This document shows, piece by piece, positions 1 to 8,425 of a stretch of DNA of 64,000 bases (position 1 is the stretch's first letter; the number at the start of each line of letters is the position of its first letter). Under the pieces are notes generated by a model that had not been told where the DNA came from, did no database searches, and was given only the letters and a program-made list of their open reading frames with translations. This DNA comes from Kribbella aluminosa (lineage in GTDB: Bacteria; Actinomycetota; Actinomycetes; Propionibacteriales; Kribbellaceae), in NCBI RefSeq assembly GCF_017876295.1, contig NZ_JAGINT010000001.1, positions 4,092,001 through 4,156,000 of the forward strand, in the 5' to 3' direction. Position numbers and translations under genes: made by a program.

Positions 1-24
1 TACCCCCGGCCGAGGAGATCAGCG

Positions 25-1530
25 GTGACCGGTAGAGCGACGATCCCGGCAAGGGCGGTCCCGCGGCGCGAGCGCTGGCCATGGACGTTCTGGATAGGCG
101 ATGGCCTGGTGGCTTGTGCCCGCGGGCTGGTGTTGTGCGGGTTGACGCTGGCCGGAGCCGCCGCGCTGCTGGGAGCTCCGGTGCTCGCGGTGGCCGCCGT
201 AGGGCTGCACCACCCCGATGGCCCGGGCTCGGTGCCGTCCCCCGGTCCCGGCACCCGCGGTCAGTACGACTACGTGTGGCTGGGTCTGGCGGTCCTGCTG
301 GTTTCGTGCAGCGTGGTGGGCATGCGGTGGGTGACCGGACGCATCGCCTGGCCGGCCGGGGCCGTGCCGCTGGCGCCTCCGGTACTGGCACTGGCGGCCG
401 TAGGGATCAACCGTGGCACGCCCACTGGCGGACGTAGCTTCCTGTGCCTGGGCCTGGCGGTACTCCTGGTTCCTTGCGGCGCGCTGGGCACGCGCTGGGT
501 GGCCGGGCTGACCAGACGGCTGGTCGGAGCGTGGTGCGGGGTGCCCATCGCCGTCCCGTACCGGCCCGCTCCGGGCGAGCAGACCGGCCGCCGGCGGTGG
601 ATCGGCTGGCTGCTGACCGACCCGGCGACCTGGCGGGACCTGATGTGGACGGCCGTGAACACCACCGGCGGCTGCCTGCTGGTCGCCGTGCCCGCCGCCC
701 TGCTGGCCGGTGGGCCGGGCGCCATGATCGCCCTGCAGCCGACCGCTTGGCTGGCCGTGCCGCTGGGTTTGGCGTTGATGGGGCTCGGGCTGTGGGCCGG
801 GCCGCGGCTGCTGCCGGCCTACGGCGAGTTCGCCCGTTCGATGTTGGGCCCCAACAGGCAGGCTGAGCTGGCGCTGCGGGTCCGCCACCTGGCCCAGACC
901 CGGTCGGCCACCATCGATGCCGGCGCGGCCCAGATGCGCCGCATCGAACGGGACCTGCACGACGGCGCACAAGCCCGGCTGGTGGCGATGGGCATGACCC
1001 TGGACGCTGCCGAGGAACTGGTCGAGACCAGCCCGCAGGCCGCACGGGCGCTGCTGGCCGAGGCCAGGGACTCCTCGGTCAAAGCGCTGGCCGAGCTGCG
1101 TGACCTCGTCCGCGGGATCCATCCGCCGATGCTGGCCGACCGAGGGCTGGTCAACGCGGTGCACGGGCTCGCCCTGGACCTGCCGCTGCGGGTTCACTTC
1201 GCGGGCGAGTTGCCCGGCCGGCCACCGGCGCCGGTCGAATCAGCGGCCTACTTCGCGGTCAGCGAGCTGCTGGCCAACGTGTCCAAACACGCCCGTGCCG
1301 GTGCGGTCTGGATCGACATCGGCCACACCGCCGGGACACTGCGGATCGGCGTCACCGACGACGGCCGCGGCGGTGCCGATCCCGCGCAGGGCACCGGGCT
1401 GCGCGGCCTGGAGCAGCGGCTCGCCGCGTTCGACGGCATCCTTGCTGTCAGCAGCCCGCCCGGCGGGCCGACCATGGTGAACCTGGAGATCCCGTGCGCG
1501 TTGTCATTGCCGAAGACCTCTTCCTGCTGA
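25..1530 (+). CDS. Sensor histidine kinase, NarL/LuxR-partner type
   Basis: Membrane sensor kinase of about 501 residues. The first ~270 residues carry several hydrophobic membrane segments. A HisKA_3 dimerisation box follows (RIERDLHDGAQARL, phospho-acceptor His312), then a HATPase_c domain with a DDGRGG box and a GTGLRGLEQRL G2 box. It should autophosphorylate and pass phosphate to the response regulator encoded next, whose start lies 37 bases inside this gene, so the two are translationally coupled. The GTG start at 25 has a GAGGAG ribosome site just upstream. The stimulus is unknown. The gene may be the second half of an operon that begins outside the window. Confidence 0.9.
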   Translation: MTGRATIPARAVPRRERWPWTFWIGDGLVACARGLVLCGLTLAGAAALLGAPVLAVAAVGLHHPDGPGSVPSPGPGTRGQYDYVWLGLAVLLVSCSVVGMRWVTGRIAWPAGAVPLAPPVLALAAVGINRGTPTGGRSFLCLGLAVLLVPCGALGTRWVAGLTRRLVGAWCGVPIAVPYRPAPGEQTGRRRWIGWLLTDPATWRDLMWTAVNTTGGCLLVAVPAALLAGGPGAMIALQPTAWLAVPLGLALMGLGLWAGPRLLPAYGEFARSMLGPNRQAELALRVRHLAQTRSATIDAGAAQMRRIERDLHDGAQARLVAMGMTLDAAEELVETSPQAARALLAEARDSSVKALAELRDLVRGIHPPMLADRGLVNAVHGLALDLPLRVHFAGELPGRPPAPVESAAYFAVSELLANVSKHARAGAVWIDIGHTAGTLRIGVTDDGRGGADPAQGTGLRGLEQRLAAFDGILAVSSPPGGPTMVNLEIPCALSLPKTSSC

Positions 1531-2138
1531 GGGACGGCCTGACCCGGATGCTCAGAGCACGCGGAGTTCAGGTCACCGCCGCCGTCGACAACGGGCCGGA
1601 CCTGCTCGCCGCCGTGGCAGCCGACAGGCCGGACGTGGCCATCGTCGACGTCCGGCTACCACCCACCTTCACCGACGAGGGATTGCGCGCCGCGCTCAAA
1701 GCCAGACGGGAGGCGCCCGGGCTGCCGGTTCTGGTGCTGTCGCAGTACGTCGAACCCCTGTACGCCCGCGAGCTGCTGACCGACAACGCAGGCGGCATCG
1801 GCTACCTCCTCAAAGACCGAGTCATGCGCAGCGCCCCCTTCATCGACGCGGTACGCCGAGTCGCCGACGGCGGCACCGCCATCGACCCCGAAGTCATCAC
1901 CCGCCTGCTCACCCACAACTCCAGCGACACCACCCTGGCCACACTCAGCCCCCGAGAACGCGAAGTACTCACCCTCATGGCAGAAGGCCGCTCCAACACC
2001 GCCATCGCCCAGCACATGGTCATCACCGAACGAGCCGTCGCCAAACACACCACCTCCATCTTCCACAAGCTCGGCCTGCAACCATCCGACGACGACAACC
2101 GGCGAGTCCTCGCCGTCCTGGCATACCTCAACCGCTAA
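1494..2138 (+). CDS. Response regulator, NarL/LuxR family
   Basis: DNA-binding response regulator of 214 residues. The N-terminal receiver has the acidic pair in IAEDLFLLRDG and the phospho-acceptor Asp in VAIVDVRLPP. The C-terminal LuxR helix-turn-helix is LSPREREVLTLMAEGRSNTAIA followed by an AVAKHTTSIFHKLGL recognition region. Translation begins at a GTG inside the end of the kinase gene, so the pair is expressed together. Targets are not shown by the sequence. The receiver-to-HTH spacing and total length are ordinary for the family. Confidence 0.92.
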   Translation: MRVVIAEDLFLLRDGLTRMLRARGVQVTAAVDNGPDLLAAVAADRPDVAIVDVRLPPTFTDEGLRAALKARREAPGLPVLVLSQYVEPLYARELLTDNAGGIGYLLKDRVMRSAPFIDAVRRVADGGTAIDPEVITRLLTHNSSDTTLATLSPREREVLTLMAEGRSNTAIAQHMVITERAVAKHTTSIFHKLGLQPSDDDNRRVLAVLAYLNR

Positions 2139-2230
2139 AGGCCCCTCCCCTCTCCGCGTTCCGGGTCGGAGGTAGCTCCCAAATGGCATGGCCGATGGGG
2201 GTGGAATCGTTCGTCTACGCCGCCCTCGGC

Positions 2231-2284
2231 CGATCCAATCAGGATCCCGCGCCCGACCTGCGACAACCGGCCACCGATCCAATC
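2231..2284. repeat. Direct repeat CGATCCAATC before recombinase remnant
   Basis: CGATCCAATC occurs at 2231-2240 and again at 2275-2284, each running into a GGATCC or similar G/C block. The two copies are 44 bp apart (start to start), about 100 bp upstream of the truncated serine recombinase. They could be relics of recombinase sub-sites or chance. Function unproven. Confidence 0.35.
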
Positions 2285-2378
2285 GGATCCGATCCCGGCT
2301 TCCGCCCCTCCTTTTCGCCCCCTAAATCGCTGCGGATGCCCGTCGGACACCGCCCAGCCGACCGGAGAGTGGGACACG

Positions 2379-2765
2379 ATGGTCCGCATCTACCTGCGGC
2401 ACTCCACTGACAAACAGACCGACGCCCGCCAGCGGCACGCCCTCGCCCCGCTGCTAAAGGCCGGCGCCCCCGTCTACGACGACCCCGCCACCTCCAGCCG
2501 CCAGCTCTCCCTGCACCGGGCGGGGTTCACCAAACTCCTGGACGAGGCCGCCGACGTCGTAACCGCCTACCAGGAAGGCGCCGCCGTCAAGGCCCTGGCT
2601 CGCCAGCACCAGGTCGCCCCCGAGGCCATCCGCCTCACCGCCCCGCTCGCCCTCCACCGGGCGGCCCTCCAGCAGAGCGCCGCCCTCGCCGCCGACACCG
2701 CCACACCCGCCGCCCGCAAGGCCCACCGGGTCTACGCCACCCGGATCAAAACCGCCGAACAGTAG
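2379..2765 (+). pseudogene. Serine recombinase with internal deletion
   Basis: A 128-residue open frame. It begins like a resolvase catalytic domain (MVRIYLRHSTDKQTDARQRH, with the R-x-S nucleophile at Ser9) and continues to RAGFTKLLDEAADVV. It then jumps straight to a C-terminal Hin-like helix-turn-helix (EGAAVKALARQHQVAPEAI). The central catalytic part, with the usual LDRLGRS motif and the dimerisation helix E, is absent. Full-length resolvases are about 180-200 residues, so roughly 60-70 residues have been lost in frame. It is probably inactive as a recombinase but could still bind DNA. Confidence 0.6.
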
Positions 2766-3226
2766 CCGCCACCAGGCTACTCGCCAGCACACCCACACCA
2801 GATCCATCAAGATCATTCTCAGCGCCAACCGCTGTTCCTGGATTCCTCGACCCCGAGGACAACGGCAACCACCTCAGCGCCCGACGACAGAGGTACAGCC
2901 GGCACGAAGGGTTGACAAGACCCAAGGCCCGGCGTGGCGTAAGGCCAGGCCAGCCGCCGTTGCGATCGGTCTTCTCTGCTCGCTGACGGTTGGGTGTACT
3001 TCCCAGGGGCCAAGCGGCGCCCGGAAGACCCAGGTGCTCCGGTTGCGTCCATGCCCGCGAATGTCGGCACCATCGGCAACCTGCGCCTGCACGATGGCAG
3101 CCTCGAATGATCCGCTCATCCCTCAACCAGAGGACATCAGCGCCGGACCGCTGAGTTACCCCGATGCTCGGATCACCCTCGGGGGCACACGCTGAGCGTG
3201 TGTACTTCGGCTGGTCACGGATTCAG
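2766..3226. other. Gene-free stretch
   Basis: About 460 bases between the recombinase remnant and the GNAT gene. No open frame here has recognisable protein character on either strand, and no strong hairpin was seen. It is probably debris associated with the recombinase remnant. Confidence 0.4.
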
Positions 3227-3868
3227 TTAGTCAATCCGTCGGTCCGGGTTGAACGTCAGACGCATCACGGTTCTGGCGCCGGCGTCGCGGAGAGTGAGGA
3301 ACCCGCGTGCCTCATATGAGGCGCGGCGTCCCATCCAACTGTCGTTCTCCTCGGCCCTGCGGCTGGCTTGGGCGTGCGGTGCGAGGTTCGTCTTCGGGAA
3401 CGCGTCAAGAGCGACGGCACCGCGCTCTCGCGCGTGGTCGATCGCTGCGTCCAGCAACGCGCTGGCTATACCTCTTCCCCGGACGTCGCGATCGACGTAG
3501 AAACAGGTGACGGCGAAGACATCATGGTCTCCAGCAGTTGGCCCGTACTGCCGAGATCGTTCAAGCCTGCTGTGGTCCGCACGTGGCGCCACGGCGACCC
3601 AGCCAACCGGACGGTCGTCAATGTAGGCGACGAGCCCCGGATACCGGCCTTGATCGACGGTGGCCTTCAGCGCCGCTTTGCGGCGGTCGGCCGGCCCCTG
3701 CTCGTCTCGCCAGAGCATGCACCAGCAGTGACCCGGAATCGGAACGCCACCGCGTGGACCTTTGCGTTCGAATAGTTGGACCAGGTCGTTCCAGCGGTCA
3801 GGAGTGACTACATGTACTTCCATTTGGGGAGGGCTCCCCGGGGTGGTGTCCTCGCGGTGGACGGGCAT
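3227..3868 (-). CDS. GNAT family N-acetyltransferase
   Basis: Single-domain acetyltransferase of 213 residues. The acetyl-CoA-binding motif A is visible as VTCFYVDRDVRGRGIASALLDAAIDHARERG, with the R/Q-x-x-G-x-G/A loop as RGRGIA. A Cys-rich HCWCMLW segment near residue 47 and the C-terminal SYEARGF turn are seen in a GNAT subgroup of unknown substrate. The ATG at 3868 is supported by a GGGAGG site seven bases upstream; a second Met at codon 16 is less likely. It stands alone, and the substrate cannot be told from the sequence. Confidence 0.85.
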   Translation of the reverse strand: MPVHREDTTPGSPPQMEVHVVTPDRWNDLVQLFERKGPRGGVPIPGHCWCMLWRDEQGPADRRKAALKATVDQGRYPGLVAYIDDRPVGWVAVAPRADHSRLERSRQYGPTAGDHDVFAVTCFYVDRDVRGRGIASALLDAAIDHARERGAVALDAFPKTNLAPHAQASRRAEENDSWMGRRASYEARGFLTLRDAGARTVMRLTFNPDRRID

Positions 3869-3939
3869 CAGATACCTCCCTGAGTATCAGTCGGCCGGCG
3901 GCCAGCAAACGCGAGGGGATGGCCCCGCGTGGCCGGCAT

Positions 3940-4077
3940 AGGTCTGCACCTCCTCGCATGGCCGTGCGATCGTCGGCAGCACTCAGCACCCGCGCCTCAG
4001 AGCAGCCCGGCCCAGAACGAGCTCTCGGAGTCAATATCCGCGGCGTCGAACACGATCATCCGGTGTTTCACCTCCAT
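3940..4077 (-). pseudogene. Glyoxalase/VOC protein, N-terminal remnant
   Basis: From an ATG at 4077, with a GAGGAG ribosome site upstream, the frame reads MEVKHRMIVFDAADIDSES then SFWAGLL and stops. This matches the first beta-alpha unit of VOC-superfamily proteins (typically ...ADLDAESAFWAGLLGG). A one-base shift just after FWAGLL restores a plausible continuation (ARVLSAADD), after which nothing recognisable follows. I read it as the stump of a deleted gene. Confidence 0.5.
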
Positions 4078-4405
4078 CTGCAGCTCCTCGTCGAAGCTAG
4101 ACCCAGGCTGATCAGCGCTGTTACGCGTGACCCTACTGGCTGAATCTCGGGCGAGAGTTCGGTCTCGATCGCGCGTCGCCTCGCCGGTCACCACCCATGC
4201 CGCTGAAGCCAGTCGGCCACCGGGGCTGTCGCCGGGCTTTCAGGATCGCCGAGGCCGCAGCCGCCGTGGTCAAGACCAGCGAACTCGGCGACGTCGATCC
4301 CAAGCCCGCGAAGTATGTGCTGGTCCTTGAGCGAGACGCGCTGGGCGTCCAGCGTTGGTGGGCTGTCGTCTGCCCCGCGCGTTCCACGATCAGCCCACCG
4401 TGCGG
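4078..4405. other. Non-coding or decayed stretch
   Basis: About 330 bases upstream of the VOC stump and downstream of the F420-reductase-like gene. Short open frames exist on both strands, but none has recognisable domains or a convincing start. It probably holds the 3' region of the neighbouring operon and the promoter of the lost VOC gene. Confidence 0.3.
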
Positions 4406-5074
4406 TTACCGCGTTGCGCGGGTCAGTGCGGCGCGGATGACGTCCTCGCCGGCCGGTTGGCCCTTCTCGTTCGAGTACGGTCCGTACGGCGTCCCCCACA
4501 CCGGCGTGCCGGTCGCCTGCCGCCAGCTGTCGGCCAGCGGTCCGGCGTCGACCACGCTGTAGCCGATGGATTCGATGAACTCGGTCACCGTCGCCTTTGC
4601 CGGCGCGGAGTCCCCGGCGATCGGCAGGTACGAGCGGTCGGCCACCCCCGCCGGGCGGCCGAGTGCGAACAGGTGTTTGTAGAAGATGTTGTTGAACGCT
4701 TTGACGAGCCTGGCGTCCGGGAGGTACCGAAGGAGCAGTTCGCTCGAGGTGAGCGCGTTGCTGTCGAGTTCCGGGATGTACCCGTCACGCTCGGCTCCGT
4801 AGTTGCAGGTGTCGATGACCGTCTTCCCGGCCAATGGCGCGGCGGGCACATCGGGGAACGCCTTGACCGGCACCGTGACCACGACGATGTCACCGGCCGC
4901 CGCAGCCTCCCCGCTCGTCGCCGCGGACGCTCGCAGCCCCAGTCGCGCGGTCGTGTCGCCGAGCGTTTCCGGGCCGCGGGAATTGCTGATCACGACCTGG
5001 TGCCCGGCGTCGACGGCCAGGCGCGCGATGGTGAGGCCGATGTTGCCGCTTCCGATGAATCCCACAGTCGTCAT
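4406..5074 (-). CDS. NADPH-dependent F420 reductase-like protein
   Basis: A 222-residue protein beginning MTTVGFIGSGNIGLTIARLA, a Rossmann dinucleotide-binding turn (GSGNIG) of the F420H2:NADP+ oxidoreductase family. VVVTVPVKAFPDVP and IDTCNY match the family's second and third strands, and LVKAFNNIFYKHL matches its conserved helix. It is expected to bind NADP(H) and possibly exchange hydride with deazaflavin F420 in the cytoplasm. Its ATG overlaps the stop of the upstream NAD(P)-binding gene by four bases, so they form an operon. Substrate specificity is inferred only. Confidence 0.82.
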   Translation of the reverse strand: MTTVGFIGSGNIGLTIARLAVDAGHQVVISNSRGPETLGDTTARLGLRASAATSGEAAAAGDIVVVTVPVKAFPDVPAAPLAGKTVIDTCNYGAERDGYIPELDSNALTSSELLLRYLPDARLVKAFNNIFYKHLFALGRPAGVADRSYLPIAGDSAPAKATVTEFIESIGYSVVDAGPLADSWRQATGTPVWGTPYGPYSNEKGQPAGEDVIRAALTRATR

Positions 5075-6024
5075 CTGGGTCCCTGTTCGCGCTTCGTGGG
5101 GAAGTAGTGGCCGTTGTCCAGACCGGCGAGCAGACCGGGCTGCGCGGGTTCCCAGCCGAGGGTCTCGCGGGTGATGAGGTTGGACGCCGGGTAGCTCTGC
5201 GTGACGATGTTCGCGAGGAACCCGAAGTATCCGGGCACCATCAGGACGTCGGCAGGGATGCTCACGACGGGCAGGTCCAGTCGGCTGCCGATGGCCTCGG
5301 CGATCTCGCGGAGCGGGATGGCCCCGTCCCCGACGGCGTGCCAATAGCTGCCTGCCGGCCCCTTCTCCAGCGCCAGGCGGAACACGGACGCAAGATCGCG
5401 GACGTGTACGGCGTTCCATAGGTTAGCGCCGTCTCCGGGGTAGCCGACGACGCCTTTCTCCTGTGCGAGCGCGATCAGCTGTACGAGGAAGCCGGCAGGA
5501 TCGGTCGTGCTGTGTGCGATGTTCGCGATCCGAACGACCGAGGACCGCACGCCTTGCTCGGCCAGGCCAATCACGGCGGTTTCCACCACGTTGCGAACGC
5601 GCAAGGTTCCCTTGTACTCATCGCCGCCGGGAAGCGCCGGGTCCTCCTCGGTGGCCGGCCGGCCAAGGTTGCCGGGCGAGCCGATGCTTCCTGCCGCGAC
5701 CAGCGGCTTTCCGGTTCCGGCGAGCGCCTCGCCGTAGGCCAGCATGATCGGGAGCTCCGCGGCGGCCACGGCGTCGATCCCGCCGGAGGTAAGCAGGTCC
5801 TGGCGGTGCGCGACGTGGATGACGCCCTCGGAGTCCGCGGCCGCCTCCTTGAGCCCGTCGAGATCCTCGAGGTCGCCGCGACGGACCTTCGCGCCGAGCG
5901 CGGACAACGCCGTCGCGGCCGTGTCCGACCGGGCCAGGCCGGTGACCTCGTGCCCGGCGGCGATCAGCTCGGGGATGATGTAGGAACCGGTGTGGCCGGT
6001 CCCGCCAGTAACGAAAACGCGCAC
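5071..6024 (-). CDS. Extended SDR / NAD-dependent epimerase-like protein
   Basis: A 317-residue protein with a GTG start behind an AAGGAG site. The N-terminal GGTGHTGSYI glycine-rich loop binds NAD(P). DLEDLDGL and IHVAHR follow the pattern of extended or atypical short-chain dehydrogenases. The usual YxxxK pair is not clearly placed; DEYKGTLRVRN may represent it. It is co-transcribed with the F420-reductase-like gene downstream (four-base overlap). A role in NADPH-linked redox or detoxification chemistry is likely, but the substrate is unknown. Confidence 0.82.
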   Translation of the reverse strand: MRVFVTGGTGHTGSYIIPELIAAGHEVTGLARSDTAATALSALGAKVRRGDLEDLDGLKEAAADSEGVIHVAHRQDLLTSGGIDAVAAAELPIMLAYGEALAGTGKPLVAAGSIGSPGNLGRPATEEDPALPGGDEYKGTLRVRNVVETAVIGLAEQGVRSSVVRIANIAHSTTDPAGFLVQLIALAQEKGVVGYPGDGANLWNAVHVRDLASVFRLALEKGPAGSYWHAVGDGAIPLREIAEAIGSRLDLPVVSIPADVLMVPGYFGFLANIVTQSYPASNLITRETLGWEPAQPGLLAGLDNGHYFPTKREQGPR

Positions 6025-6067
6025 TACTGCTCCTTATGCGTCTAGGTGGAGGTGCTTCTCGTTGCGC

Positions 6068-6691
6068 TCAGCCGGCCAGGTTGACGCCGAGAGAGAAGTT
6101 GAAGGTTCCTAGGCCATGGCTGGCCAGGCCGATCATCACCAGGCCCAGCCCTTCCAGCCAGCGCGCCACCTGCAGTCCGCCGGCGTCCAGCGGGCGCAGC
6201 CCGAGGCTGTCGATGAAGGCCGACACCCTTGCCTTGGCGTCCGCGTCGTCGCCGGCGAGCAGCACGTCCAGCGAGCCGCCCTGAGCCAGGACGTGGCCGA
6301 AGATGGTATTGAACGCTTTCACCACGTGCGCGCTCGCCGGGGCGGCCTCGGCGATCTCCTGTGCACCAGAGGTGTCGCCCGGGGTGACCAGCCCGGCGGC
6401 ATCGGCATTGAAGGTGTTGGTGATGTCGATGATGACCTTGCCGGCGAGCGCGTCTCCGTACTGCGCGACGATCGGCACGGCACCGGCGTACGGCACGGCG
6501 AGGATGACGAGGTCGCCGGCTGGGGTGGCGCCGAAGGTCCCGGCCGTGGCCCGGCCGCCAAGCTCGGCGGCCAGGGCCTTGGCCTTGGCCGCGTCGCGGC
6601 CGATGACCTCGACGGCGGCATCGCCCGCAACCGCGCGGGTGGCGATGGCGCGGGCCATGCCCCCAAGGCCGATGATGCTGATGCTGCTCAT
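6068..6691 (-). CDS. NADP-binding F420 reductase-like protein (second paralogue)
   Basis: A 207-residue Rossmann protein starting MSSISIIGLGGMARAIATRA, with the GLGGMA dinucleotide loop. VILAVPYAGAVPIV, IIDITNTFN and VVKAFNTIFGHV match the F420-dependent NADP reductase family. The ATG at 6691 has a GAAGG site upstream. It is transcribed away from a LysR-type gene at 6830, the usual layout for a LysR regulator and its target. It is similar in design to the product at 4406-5074 but clearly diverged, so the locus holds two relatives. Cytosolic oxidoreductase with unknown substrate. Confidence 0.82.
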   Translation of the reverse strand: MSSISIIGLGGMARAIATRAVAGDAAVEVIGRDAAKAKALAAELGGRATAGTFGATPAGDLVILAVPYAGAVPIVAQYGDALAGKVIIDITNTFNADAAGLVTPGDTSGAQEIAEAAPASAHVVKAFNTIFGHVLAQGGSLDVLLAGDDADAKARVSAFIDSLGLRPLDAGGLQVARWLEGLGLVMIGLASHGLGTFNFSLGVNLAG

Positions 6692-6744
6692 GATGTGCTG
6701 CCTTCTCGAGTCCGTTGACGACGCGCCGGGACGGCGCGCAATCA

Positions 6745-6755
6745 ATGGTTGCCAT
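6745..6755. promoter_or_regulatory. Dyad ATGG-TTG-CCAT between divergent genes
   Basis: A short perfect dyad (ATGG, three-base spacer, CCAT) lies in the 138-bp gap between the F420-reductase-like gene and the LysR gene. This is where an autoregulating LysR protein would bind. Location and symmetry are the only evidence. Confidence 0.35.
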
Positions 6756-6829
6756 CGGCTCCAGTCGATGTCCAAGACCTCTTTTGGCCGCGGCGATACC
6801 CTGTTGGCATTGCCGGACCGGGAGGCCTC

Positions 6830-7747
6830 GTGGATCTGGACCTGCGCAAGTTGCGCTACTTCGTCGCTGTCGCTGACACGCTGCATTTTGGCCGCGCCGC
6901 CGAGCAACTGCACATCGCGCAGCCGGTACTGAGCCGGCAGATCCGGGCGCTGGAGCACGATCTCGGCGCCGAGCTGTTTTCAAGGGACAGCCATGGCGTG
7001 GTGCTGACTGACGCCGGGAGGCAGCTGCTGACCGACACCGGTCCGTTGCTGGCCTCCGCGGACGCGGCGCGCCGCCGGGTGTCGATAGCCGCGCAGGGCA
7101 GCCGGCGAATCATGGTCGGCTTCCGAGCAGGCATCGCGGTCGCCCCGGCGGTCCAGGAGTTCGCCACCCGACACCCAGACATCCTGGTCGACGTGCAACG
7201 CATCGAAGCAGACGAGCAAGCGCCGATGCTGCTCGACGGCCGCATCGACATCGGCTACGTGCGGCTGCCGATCGACGAGGCAGGCCTCCGCATCGCCCCG
7301 CTCTACACCGAGCCACGGGTCGTGGTGCTGCCGGCCGGCCACCGGCTGGCCGGTAAGGAGGAAGTCACCGAGGCCGACCTGGCCGGCGAACCGCTGCTCT
7401 GGAACGGCGACACGAACACGCAGCCCACCAGGCGCCCACACCCCAACGCCGGGTACCTGGTGCGCGGCGTGGACGAAACACTCGAGCATGTCGCAGCCGG
7501 CCGCGGCATCTCGTTCCTGGCGCGATCGGCGACCGTGTTCTACTCACACCCGGAGGTCACCTTCGTGCCCGTCCCGGATCTCGCGCCCGACCAGGTGTAC
7601 CTCGCCGTGGCGGCATCGCACATCTCACCGGTAGTCGACGACTTCTTCACGGCGGCGCAGGCCGCGGCCGAGATCACGTCGGAATGCGGGAACTACGACA
7701 TGTGGCAGCTCGGAGGCGACGCCATCTCACGCACCGCTGAGAAATAG
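6830..7747 (+). CDS. LysR family transcriptional regulator
   Basis: A 305-residue regulator from a GTG at 6830 (VDLDLRKLRYFVAVADTLHFG), placed seven bases after a GGGAGG site. A longer frame from 6749 would add 27 residues that do not fit the family. The winged helix-turn-helix is FGRAAEQLHIAQPVLSRQIRALEHDLGAELF. The rest is the two-lobed co-inducer-binding domain. It is divergent from the F420-reductase-like gene at 6068-6691, its most likely target. Confidence 0.9.
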   Translation: MDLDLRKLRYFVAVADTLHFGRAAEQLHIAQPVLSRQIRALEHDLGAELFSRDSHGVVLTDAGRQLLTDTGPLLASADAARRRVSIAAQGSRRIMVGFRAGIAVAPAVQEFATRHPDILVDVQRIEADEQAPMLLDGRIDIGYVRLPIDEAGLRIAPLYTEPRVVVLPAGHRLAGKEEVTEADLAGEPLLWNGDTNTQPTRRPHPNAGYLVRGVDETLEHVAAGRGISFLARSATVFYSHPEVTFVPVPDLAPDQVYLAVAASHISPVVDDFFTAAQAAAEITSECGNYDMWQLGGDAISRTAEK

Positions 7748-7955
7748 CAGCCGCGCCGATTCACTTCCTGGACAGGTGTCCCAGATCGCGGACGGTGTTT
7801 GGTGTTGGACCCTGGGTGCTGTCATGATCGTCGGCATGCAGATGCTGTGTTGTTGCTGTTGTCAGTGTTGTCACTGACGCGCGCCGACTCCGGCGCCCGA
7901 GGCCCTGCCCCTTTCCGTGGCCCGCCCGCCGACACAGCACTCACAGGAACATCGC

Positions 7956-8363
7956 ATGAATCTCCCGGCTCTTGCCGACCTTTTCGCGTCCCACGGCCTC
8001 CGGCTGCTGCCCGGTTCGTACGCCGTACCGGTCGAGCTGCTCGTGCAGTTGCCTGACGCAACCATCGTCCGGTTCAGCGCCCGCGGTACGACCCTGCGGC
8101 TGCGCAAGTACTCCCCCGACGCGCTGACCGCGATCACCATCCCAGCCGAATGCGGCTGCGGCGACCACCACCCGCAGACCGGCCCCGCCCGCACCACCCT
8201 CAGCCGGTACGCCGTACCGCTCGAGGAACGCGCGATCCACGGCGACCTCGAGCACGGCTGGCACCACCACGAGGCCGGCCTCCTCACGCTCACCGATGCC
8301 ACCCCGTTCTTCTTCGATCTCCTCAGCACTCTCCACACCAGGGAACTGGTCAGCGTTGGCTGA
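7956..8363 (+). CDS. Small Cys/His-rich conserved hypothetical protein
   Basis: A 135-residue protein that I do not recognise. It has a basic middle segment (TTLRLRKYSPDALTAITIP), then a CGCGDHH cluster (Cys66, Cys68, His71, His72) and an HGDLEHGWHHHEAG cluster (His95-His105). Such clusters could bind metal; this is inference. The start at 7956 is preferred over 7917. A partial, frameshifted copy of the gene lies at 17371-17726. It sits beside an ABC transporter gene set controlled by an ArsR-type regulator, on the opposite strand. Confidence 0.7.
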   Translation: MNLPALADLFASHGLRLLPGSYAVPVELLVQLPDATIVRFSARGTTLRLRKYSPDALTAITIPAECGCGDHHPQTGPARTTLSRYAVPLEERAIHGDLEHGWHHHEAGLLTLTDATPFFFDLLSTLHTRELVSVG

Positions 8364-8425
8364 GCCGGCTGCGAGGCCAGCTGGTCCGTAGTAGGCGAGG
8401 AGGTGGCGGCTGGTGGCAGGTTTCT

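Noticed and set aside
19..1197. Long minus-strand frame (392 codons) under the first histidine kinase
   Set aside because: Gln/Arg/Pro-rich shadow frame antisense to a gene with clear kinase motifs; no ribosome site or domain.
2746..3126. 126-codon minus-strand frame in the gap before the GNAT gene
   Set aside because: No recognisable domain, Trp/Arg/Pro-rich and no ribosome site; treated as non-coding.
3498..3868. Alternative start at codon 16 of the GNAT gene
   Set aside because: The upstream ATG has a well-spaced GGGAGG site, while the internal Met does not.
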